This document shows positions 58,001 through 64,000 of a stretch of DNA of 64,000 nucleotides, piece by piece. Numbering within the stretch: the first letter of the stretch is position 1; each line of letters opens with the position of its first letter. Made by a program: the position numbers and the translations under genes. Source of the DNA: Streptomyces griseoluteus. GTDB taxonomy: Bacteria; Actinomycetota; Actinomycetes; Streptomycetales; Streptomycetaceae. The notes beneath the pieces were generated by a model that did not search any database, was not told where the DNA came from, and saw only the letters and a program-made list of their open reading frames with translations. The stretch spans positions 4,191-68,190 of the forward strand of contig JOBE01000040.1 of assembly GCA_000717735.1 (NCBI GenBank), given 5' to 3'.

Positions 58001-59585
58001 GGATCTCCTCGAAGGCGCCGTCGAGCGACCCCTTGGTGGCATCGAAGAGCTGCCCGCCCGTCAGGCTCGCGATGTGGTCGAGCTCGCCACGGTCGGAGTC
58101 CCCGAAGAGGATCGGGAAGACCGGGGTGCGCTTCTGCTCGGCGGGCAGCGAGCGGTAGAAGGCGTCGAAGGCGGTGGCCGGGTCGCCGTCGGTGTTCTCC
58201 CCGTCCGTCATGAGGACGATCGAGGTGAACGTGTCGCCGGGCGACCTGCCGAGGAAGCGGTACGCCTCCTGGACGCTGGAGTAGATCGCGGTGCCGCCCG
58301 AGGCCGAGAGCTTCCCCGCGTCGGCCCTGATGGCGTCGAGCGTCTTCTGTGGTGAGGCCGGGTCGACCGTGTGGGTACGGACCTCGCTCTTCTTCACCGC
58401 CGAGCCGAAGGGCATCAGCGTGACCTCCTCCCGGTCCCGGAAGTCGCCGGTCAGCTCGGCGAGGGCGGTCTTGAGCCGTTCGAGCCGCTCGCCGCTCATG
58501 GAACCCGAGGTGTCGAGCACGTAGACCGTGCGGGAAGGCCTGCGCAGGGTGTTGTCGTACGCGTCGAGCAGCCCGTCCGCCACGGCCCGGCTGCCCGGGA
58601 ACGGCAGCTCGCGCCGCAGGTCACGGGCGAGCGCGGACGCCGGGCGGACACCCGGGACCACCGGGCGGCGGAGCGTCGCCCCGGTGATCCGCTCCTGGAC
58701 CTCGGGTGAGCGGAGGTACTCGGTGAGCCGGCGCGCCGCGTCCTTCGCCTCGGGTCGGGCGGAGGTGAGCACGCTGAGCGGGTAGTCGGCGGTGACCACG
58801 CCGTCGGTCGGGCGGATCACGGTCAGTTCGCCGGACTGGAACGAGGACAGCAGCACCGACTCGTAGTTGACGAGCGCGTCGACGTCGTCGCGACGGCCGT
58901 ACGCGGCGGCCAGCCAGCCGGAGGAGCCCGACGTCAGCTTCTGCCCGGTGAAGAACTCCTTGAGCTTCGGGGTGGCCCGGCGGACGTCCGCCCCGGTCAG
59001 CGCGGACTGCGCGCCGGAGAGCCCCGAGGCCACCGAGACGAGGGCGGAGAAGCCCGAGTTGGAGCGCTTCGGGTCCGTCATGCCGTAGCTGAGTTCGCCG
59101 TCGGCGACGGCCCGGTGCAGCTGCGACCAGGTGACCTTCGCCGGGTCCCAGCCGAGCCGCGCGACGGTGGCGGGCCGCACCCCGAGCGCGACCGGCGAGG
59201 TCATGATCGGCGTCTCGGCGGTGATCCGGCGCGCGGTGTCCGGGTCGAGCCGGAGGTAGTCGTTGGAGGAGAGCCAGACCGCGTCGTACTCCTTGTCGGC
59301 CCTGCCCGAGGCGATCTGCTCGACGGCGTCGAGGGTGCCGACGTAGGTGGGGCGGACCTGGATGCCGGTCGTCCGCATGGCCGTGTCGAGGACGGGCTCC
59401 ATGTCGGTGAGCTCGGAGGAGGCGAGGACGCGCAGGACGCCGGGGACGGTCTTCGCGCCCTCGCCGTCGGGGCCTGTGCGGTCGGTGTCGCAGGAGCTTC
59501 CGGTGGCCGTCACGAGCAGGGCGAGGCCGAGTGCGGCGAACGTACGCCTCAGGAGGCGGGCGCGGGGGGCCCTGGAGGTCCTCAT
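57987..59585 (-). CDS. Binding protein-VWA domain fusion
   Basis: 532-aa exported protein. The N-terminal hydrophobic signal ends at a Cys (TGSSC), possibly a lipoprotein, though the -3 residue is not Leu. Residues about 50-330 form a solute-binding fold (VLASSELTDMEPVLDTAM, then AVWLSSNDYLRLD). Residues about 345-532 are a von Willebrand A domain with a full MIDAS (DTSGSMSG, SGGTAIYSS, LMTDGEN). Such fusions suggest metal-dependent binding outside the cell. Coupled to telA by a 4-bp overlap. Confidence 0.85.
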   Translation of the reverse strand: MRTSRAPRARLLRRTFAALGLALLVTATGSSCDTDRTGPDGEGAKTVPGVLRVLASSELTDMEPVLDTAMRTTGIQVRPTYVGTLDAVEQIASGRADKEYDAVWLSSNDYLRLDPDTARRITAETPIMTSPVALGVRPATVARLGWDPAKVTWSQLHRAVADGELSYGMTDPKRSNSGFSALVSVASGLSGAQSALTGADVRRATPKLKEFFTGQKLTSGSSGWLAAAYGRRDDVDALVNYESVLLSSFQSGELTVIRPTDGVVTADYPLSVLTSARPEAKDAARRLTEYLRSPEVQERITGATLRRPVVPGVRPASALARDLRRELPFPGSRAVADGLLDAYDNTLRRPSRTVYVLDTSGSMSGERLERLKTALAELTGDFRDREEVTLMPFGSAVKKSEVRTHTVDPASPQKTLDAIRADAGKLSASGGTAIYSSVQEAYRFLGRSPGDTFTSIVLMTDGENTDGDPATAFDAFYRSLPAEQKRTPVFPILFGDSDRGELDHIASLTGGQLFDATKGSLDGAFEEIRGYQ

Positions 59586-60820
59586 GCGGGAGTGCCACCC
59601 TCCAGGGCGCTCGTGCGGCGGCTGCGGTCCAAGTGCGCGCTCGCCTGCTGCAGTTCGGCCGTCAGGGACTCGACGGTCGCCGCCATCGACTCCGTCGCCC
59701 GTGCCTTGTACGTGTCGATGGCGTCGAGCGTTTGGTAGATCTGCTGGAACGCGGTGCGGAGCGTCTCGGCGCCCACGGCCGGGTCCGCCGCGATCCGCTG
59801 GATCTCACCGGCCTGCGTGGACAGCATCTCGGCGTTGCCGCGGATCAGGTCCTCGGTGGTCGAGCGCAGCACGTTCACCTGCTCGGCGACCTTCCGCTGG
59901 TTCTCGAGCGCGGAGGCGAGCATCACCGCGATCCGCAGCGCCGACAGGGTCGTCGTCGCCGCCCGGTCCACTCCCTTGATCAGCTCGTCGTTGTTCCGCC
60001 GGACCACGTCCATCGCCAGGTAGCCCTGGGCGCAGACGGCGAGCTGGGTCAGCAGGTCCTGGTGCTTCTGCCGGACGGGGAAGAGGAGGTCGGCGCGGAG
60101 CGCGTCCGCCTGGACCGGGTCGGAGGCGAGGACGACGCGCTCCTCCACGGCCGCGTCGAGGGCGTCGGTGAGCACCGCGTACTCCTGGAGCTTGCTCATG
60201 GTCTCCCACAGCCGGGCCCGCTCCGTCAGCAACGCTGCGTTGTCGCGCCGCAGTTCGTCCTGGCCGCTGCGGAGCGAGTCGACGATCCGGTTCAGGGTGG
60301 CCTGCGAGGAGGCGTACTTGGCGACGTGGTCGCGCAGCCTGTTGCCGCCGGGGAGCTTCGAGAGCAGCCCCTTGAGGCCCTTGGCGGGGGCGTCGCGGGG
60401 GTCCAGGTCCTCTATGGTGCGCCGGAGTTCGACGAGGGAGGAGCCGACGCGGGACTGGGCGTCGCCGCCGGAGCCGCCGGAGCCCACCGAGCCGCCGGAG
60501 CCGAGCGAGCGGACCGTACGGTCGAGCATGCGGTTCGACTGCTGGGCGGCGGCGCGCATCTCGCCCGCGCCGAGCGCCGCGATCTCGCCGACGCGGCCCG
60601 CGAACTCGGGGGAGCGCGGGTCGAGTCCGGACAGCGAGCCGACGTACTCGACGGCCCGGCGGGACATCTCCGTACGGGTGGCCTCGTCCATCGGCACCAG
60701 GCCTGAGGCCTGTTCCGCGCGGACCGAGGGAACGGGCTCGGGCGGGGTGAGGACGAGCGGGGTGTCGTGCTCCGGCGGTGCCAGGGCCATCGTCCGTCTC
60801 GGGTCCTGGGGCGTGGTCAT
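59582..60820 (-). CDS. telA: Toxic anion resistance protein TelA
   Basis: 412-aa cytosolic helical protein of the TelA/KlaA family (LREHVAKY-like LRDHVAKYASSQATLN, LFPVRQKHQDLLTQLAVCAQGYLAMD, NNDELIKGVDRAATTTLSALRIAVMLA). The family is linked to tellurite and other chemical stress, mechanism unclear. Overlaps ATGA with the binding-protein gene upstream and with the VWA gene downstream, so all are translated together. Confidence 0.9.
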   Translation of the reverse strand: MTTPQDPRRTMALAPPEHDTPLVLTPPEPVPSVRAEQASGLVPMDEATRTEMSRRAVEYVGSLSGLDPRSPEFAGRVGEIAALGAGEMRAAAQQSNRMLDRTVRSLGSGGSVGSGGSGGDAQSRVGSSLVELRRTIEDLDPRDAPAKGLKGLLSKLPGGNRLRDHVAKYASSQATLNRIVDSLRSGQDELRRDNAALLTERARLWETMSKLQEYAVLTDALDAAVEERVVLASDPVQADALRADLLFPVRQKHQDLLTQLAVCAQGYLAMDVVRRNNDELIKGVDRAATTTLSALRIAVMLASALENQRKVAEQVNVLRSTTEDLIRGNAEMLSTQAGEIQRIAADPAVGAETLRTAFQQIYQTLDAIDTYKARATESMAATVESLTAELQQASAHLDRSRRTSALEGGTPA

Positions 60821-61953
60821 GCGGTGTCCCCCTCGTCGCGGGCCCGCGAGGCCATCTCGCGCAGCACCTTGCCGGTGGGCACGGGCGCCTGGCGGACTCC
60901 GGTCAGCGTCTGGTTGAGGTAGGCGGCGTGCTGGTCGGTCGCTGTGGTGAACTCGTTCGCGGCGCCCTGCGGCCGGAAGCCGTGGTGGACCACGAGCTTG
61001 CGCAACTCCGGGTCGGTGGAGAGGAGTTCGCCGAGTGCCCGGCCGTTCGGGGTGATCGGCACGAGGGTGTGGTCGCTGTTGACCGTGGTGTCCGGGTAGA
61101 GGACGACGAGGTCCCCCATCGGGCGGCCGGCCAGGAGCTGCGCGGCGACCTGCGACTCGTACACCAGGACGAGCGGATTGCCGACGCCGCTGACGAAGTC
61201 CCGGAAGGGGGCGTCCGAGCCGGCCTGCTGGGCGCCCTGAACCTGGACGAGCTTGCGGAGCAGCGGGGCCGTGCGGGTGACGGCGGCCTTGTCGTTCGCG
61301 ACGCGTCCGCCGTCGGCGACGTAGCTCGCGGCGGCGAGGTAGAGGGCGCCGGAGTTGGAGGCGAGCGGATCGGTGGAGGTGATGAAGAGGGTGCCGCTCA
61401 GCTCGGCGTGCCCGGCGGAGCCCTTGAGCTGCTGCCAGGTCCGGTCGGCGCGGGCCGCCGCGAGGTAGGCGTCCATCTTCAGGGTGCCGCTCGTGCCGCG
61501 CGGGCCGAGGGTCGCCAGGCCGTTCGCGGCGAGGACGCGGGCGGCGGCGCTGTGGGCGACGACGACGAGCGGCGAGTAGAAGGGCCGCAGGGGCGCGGTC
61601 GTCGCCGTGTCAGCGGCCTGCTTCTGGGCCTTCGCGCGGAGCTGGTCGGCCGGCCCCTTGGCCGACGGGAAGGCGAAGTCGTAACCGTCGAGGGGCAGTT
61701 CCTCCATGTCCCAGGACCCGGAGGTCTCGGTTCCCACGGTGAAGCCCTTCGCGGCCAGGGCCTTCACCACCTGCGGGTCGGCGAAGAACTCCGCCTTCTC
61801 CGACCCGATGACTCCTCGCACGGTCTTCGTTGCCGTGCCCGTGTCCTTGTCGCCGCCCGTCACGAGGACGGCGGCCACGCCGCCGAGGAGCAGGACGGCC
61901 AGGACGATTCCCAGGATGCGTCTCACGCGGGCAGCGTGCTCGCGGAAACCCAC
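60817..61953 (-). CDS. Membrane-anchored solute-binding-like protein
   Basis: 378-aa protein: one N-terminal helix (ILGIVLAVLLLGGVAAVLVTGG) then an external periplasmic-binding-like domain (GVIGSEKAEFFADPQVVKAL, LFITSTDPLASNSGALYLA, LVLVYESQVAAQLL). It differs from ABC-transporter binding proteins in having no lipobox and no transporter nearby. First gene of the TelA operon; its stop overlaps the telA start. Probably a ligand sensor or presenter. Confidence 0.82.
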   Translation of the reverse strand: MGFREHAARVRRILGIVLAVLLLGGVAAVLVTGGDKDTGTATKTVRGVIGSEKAEFFADPQVVKALAAKGFTVGTETSGSWDMEELPLDGYDFAFPSAKGPADQLRAKAQKQAADTATTAPLRPFYSPLVVVAHSAAARVLAANGLATLGPRGTSGTLKMDAYLAAARADRTWQQLKGSAGHAELSGTLFITSTDPLASNSGALYLAAASYVADGGRVANDKAAVTRTAPLLRKLVQVQGAQQAGSDAPFRDFVSGVGNPLVLVYESQVAAQLLAGRPMGDLVVLYPDTTVNSDHTLVPITPNGRALGELLSTDPELRKLVVHHGFRPQGAANEFTTATDQHAAYLNQTLTGVRQAPVPTGKVLREMASRARDEGDTA

Positions 61954-62096
61954 ATTCCAGGGGGAGTTGGGTGTACGGGGCGTGAAGGAGCGATCCCGGT
62001 ACCGAACCGGAGGGGGACGTACCGTGAAGCTCCGCCGACCGTAGGGGTGTGGGTGGCGCCCGGTCCGCGCGGTTCGTGACGCGCGGACCGGGGCCG

Positions 62097-62498
62097 TCAG
62101 GGGGTGCCGGCCGCGGCCAGGGTGGGTTCCCCGGCCAGCGCCGCGGTGTGGGCGTCCATGCGCCCGGCGGCGAGGATGGCGGCGGCCGTGTCGGGCCGGG
62201 AGGCGGCGACGAGCAGGGCGCGGCCCGCGAGGGCGTGCGCCTTGCGGTGCAGGTCCCGCGAGGGCGAGCCGCTCAGGCCCGCGTGGCGCGCGGGCGGGGT
62301 GCCGCGCAGTCGTGCCACCTGCCGGGCGATCTGCTCGCCGGCCTCCGTGTCGCCGAGTTCGTCGGTGACGGCGAGCAGGGCGGACAGGTGTCCGGCGAGC
62401 TGGATGTCCAGCTCCTCCTCGCGGGAGCGGTGCGGGTACGCGTCGTGGGCGTCGTCGGCCATCCGGTGGACCGACTTGGGGCGGATCGGTTCGTACAT
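62097..62498 (-). CDS. Small helical protein, function unknown
   Basis: 133-aa soluble, all-helical protein, not recognised: residues 20-60 form an acidic helix pair (REEELDIQLAGHLSALLAVT), and the rest is Ala-rich with His and Arg. No Cys. GGAGG 7 nt before the ATG fixes the start. Its promoter region holds a 15-bp palindrome, so expression is probably controlled by a dedicated regulator. Confidence 0.65.
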   Translation of the reverse strand: MYEPIRPKSVHRMADDAHDAYPHRSREEELDIQLAGHLSALLAVTDELGDTEAGEQIARQVARLRGTPPARHAGLSGSPSRDLHRKAHALAGRALLVAASRPDTAAAILAAGRMDAHTAALAGEPTLAAAGTP

Positions 62499-62534
62499 GG
62501 GATGGCCTCCTCAGTGCTCTGGAGCCATCCTAGC

Positions 62535-62549
62535 TTAGATTCCGTCTAA
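62535..62549. promoter_or_regulatory. 15-bp palindromic operator before small helical gene
   Basis: TTAGATTCCGTCTAA: 5-bp perfect arms TTAGA/TCTAA, a loose 7-1-7 arrangement. It lies directly upstream of a TAGGAT -10-like box (62532-62527 on the minus strand), within the spacer to the -35 region, so a bound protein would block polymerase. AT-rich and clearly distinct from the GC-rich surroundings. Confidence 0.55.
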
Positions 62550-62611
62550 AGTTGAGTGAAGTCCGGGTGGGGTGGGGGTGAGGCCCGGGTGCGGTCGGCT
62601 CGGGGTCGGCC

Positions 62612-63823
62612 TCAGGGCTGGCTGTAGCCATCCAGGAAGCGCCCGATCCGGGTCACCGCGTCCGCCAGGTCCGCCGCCGCCGGCAGCGTGACGATCCGGA
62701 AGTGGTCCGGCTCGTGCCAGTTGAAGCCCGTCCCGTGCACCACCATGATCTTCTCGGCCCGCAGCAGGTCCAGGACCATCTGCCGGTCGTCCTTGATCTT
62801 GTAGACGTTCGGGTCGAGACGCGGGAAGAGGTACAGCGCGCCCTTTGGCTTCACGCACGTCACGCCCGGGATCTGGGTCAGCAGCTCGTACGCCGTGTCC
62901 CGCTGCTCCAGGAGCCGCCCGCCCGGCAGTACCAGGTCCTCGATCGACTGCCGGCCCTGCAGCGCGGCGGCCACCGCGTGCTGCGCCGGCATGTTCGCGC
63001 AGAGGCGCATGTTGGCGAGGATCGTCAGGCCCTCGATGTACGAGGACGCGTGGTGCTTCGGGCCGCAGACCGCGAGCCAGCCCGAGCGGAAGCCGGCCAC
63101 CCGGTAGTTCTTGCTCATCCCGTTGAAGGTGAGGCAGAGGAGGTCGGGGGCGACGGCGGCGGTCGGCGTGTGCGTGGCGCCGTCGTAGAGGATCTTGTCG
63201 TAGATCTCGTCCGAGCAGACCACCAGGTTGTGACGCCGGGCGATCTCCGTCAGGGAGCGGAGCATCTCGTCGTCGTAGACCGCACCGGTCGGGTTGTTCG
63301 GGTTGATGATCACGATCGCCTTGGTGCGGTCGGTGATCTTCCGCTCGATGTCGGCGAGGTCCGGCATCCAGTCGGCCTGTTCGTCGCAGCGGTAGTGCAC
63401 GGGCGTACCGCCCGCCAGCGAGACCGACGCGGTCCACAGCGGATAGTCCGGGGCCGGGACGAGGACCTCGTCGCCGTCGTCGAGCAGCGCCTGCATCGAC
63501 ATCTGGATCAGCTCCGAGACGCCGTTGCCGAGGTAGATGTCCTCGACGGAGAGCGGGATGCCCTTGGTCTCGTAGTGGCTCATCACCGCGCGGCGGGCCG
63601 AGAGCAGCCCCTTCGCGTCGCCGTAGCCGTGCGCCTCGGAGAGGTTCCGCAGCACGTCCTCGAGGATCGCGGGCGGGCACTCGAAGCCGAAGGCGGCCGG
63701 GTTTCCGGTGTTGAGCTTGAGGATGCGATGACCCGCGGCCTCAAGCCGCATCGCCTCTTCGAGCACCGGACCCCGGATTTCGTAACAGACGTTGGCGAGC
63801 TTCGTGGACTGGATCACCTGCAT
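62612..63823 (-). CDS. PLP-dependent aminotransferase (AlaA type)
   Basis: 403-aa fold-type I aminotransferase similar to E. coli AlaA, likely making alanine from pyruvate and glutamate. LNTGNPAAFGFECP is the N-terminal signature, INPNNPTGAVY and CSDEIYDKI bind PLP, and the Schiff-base lysine is in FNGMSKNYRVAGFRSGW. FRIVTLP holds the substrate-carboxylate Arg. Length is normal. ATG 63823 gives the expected MQVIQSTKLANVCYEIRGP start. Confidence 0.92.
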   Translation of the reverse strand: MQVIQSTKLANVCYEIRGPVLEEAMRLEAAGHRILKLNTGNPAAFGFECPPAILEDVLRNLSEAHGYGDAKGLLSARRAVMSHYETKGIPLSVEDIYLGNGVSELIQMSMQALLDDGDEVLVPAPDYPLWTASVSLAGGTPVHYRCDEQADWMPDLADIERKITDRTKAIVIINPNNPTGAVYDDEMLRSLTEIARRHNLVVCSDEIYDKILYDGATHTPTAAVAPDLLCLTFNGMSKNYRVAGFRSGWLAVCGPKHHASSYIEGLTILANMRLCANMPAQHAVAAALQGRQSIEDLVLPGGRLLEQRDTAYELLTQIPGVTCVKPKGALYLFPRLDPNVYKIKDDRQMVLDLLRAEKIMVVHGTGFNWHEPDHFRIVTLPAAADLADAVTRIGRFLDGYSQP

Positions 63824-63964
63824 GACGAGAGCTTACGGCCGGGCGGGCCGGGACGCCTCGTGTTTTGGGACACGTCGGACACGGAGGGCGGTCTCGGTGC
63901 AGGTCCGGGGCGGGGGAGGCACTCCAGACGCGGGGGACCGGGCGGGGGACGGACGGTGCCCGGC

Positions 63965-63998
63965 CTGTCTCTTATACACATCTCCGAGCCCACGAGAC
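63965..63998. other. Illumina Nextera adapter, not genomic
   Basis: Bases 63965-63983 are the 19-bp Tn5 mosaic end (CTGTCTCTTATACACATCT) and 63984-63998 are CCGAGCCCACGAGAC, which together are the complement of the Nextera read-2 transposase adapter. It is an untrimmed library adapter at the contig end. Genomic sequence ends at about 63964. Confidence 0.97.
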
Positions 63999-64000
63999 CG

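Noticed and set aside
63965..63983. Tn5 mosaic end, possible transposon
   Set aside because: It is followed at once by the Nextera adapter and the contig end, with no transposase; a library artefact.

Overview
High-GC actinobacterial chromosome, almost certainly Streptomyces. The evidence is strong third-position GC bias, GTG and TTG starts, TANNNT -10 boxes, mycothiol-conjugate amidase, GTP-type PEP carboxykinase, and rodlins and chaplins, which are known only from streptomycetes and close relatives. The last 34-36 bases are Illumina Nextera adapter, so the window ends at a raw contig edge.

Layout. 1-8.9 kb: tail of an HTH regulator, an HD hydrolase, a DUF1707 protein, histidase (hutH), a small LAETG sortase substrate, an L,D-transpeptidase lipoprotein, and an MmyB-type regulator divergent from a zinc alcohol dehydrogenase. 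8.9-18.9 kb: an ABC-F protein with a leader-peptide attenuator, msrA, metB-type cystathionine gamma-synthase, a small sigma/membrane-partner pair, MarR, threonine ammonia-lyase and a DrrAB-type ABC exporter. 19-28.4 kb: two tandem PQQ-propeller Ser/Thr kinases, greA, mca and a DUF255 thioredoxin-fold protein. From memory, this order resembles the S. coelicolor SCO49xx core.

28.4-51.2 kb is a cell-surface island that appears inserted into that core. It holds three rodlins, three chaplins, a divergent chaplin-like LPDTG protein, several secreted low-complexity proteins, an LCP protein, a nine-gene minus-strand exopolysaccharide operon, a secreted GH26-like glycosidase with a 31-fold EPKP stalk, and the tyrosinase pair melC1-melC2. 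The exopolysaccharide operon encodes a secreted beta-sandwich protein, a glycosyltransferase, a phosphoglycosyl transferase, a ligase/polymerase, a MurJ-like flippase, a deacetylase, a second glycosyltransferase, a Wzz-like protein and a GNAT-fold transferase. Rodlin and chaplin genes carry promoter elements resembling the sigma-BldN consensus. The working idea is a Wzx/Wzy-type polysaccharide made together with the aerial-hypha protein sheath.

51.4-63.8 kb: a DUF5949-like protein, VKOR plus a second GH26-like protein, hemolysin III, pckG, a poly-gamma-glutamate hydrolase-like protein, a translationally coupled operon (binding protein, TelA, binding protein-VWA fusion, membrane protein), a small helical protein behind a palindromic operator, and an AlaA-type aminotransferase. 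No tRNA, rRNA, CRISPR array or transposase was seen.
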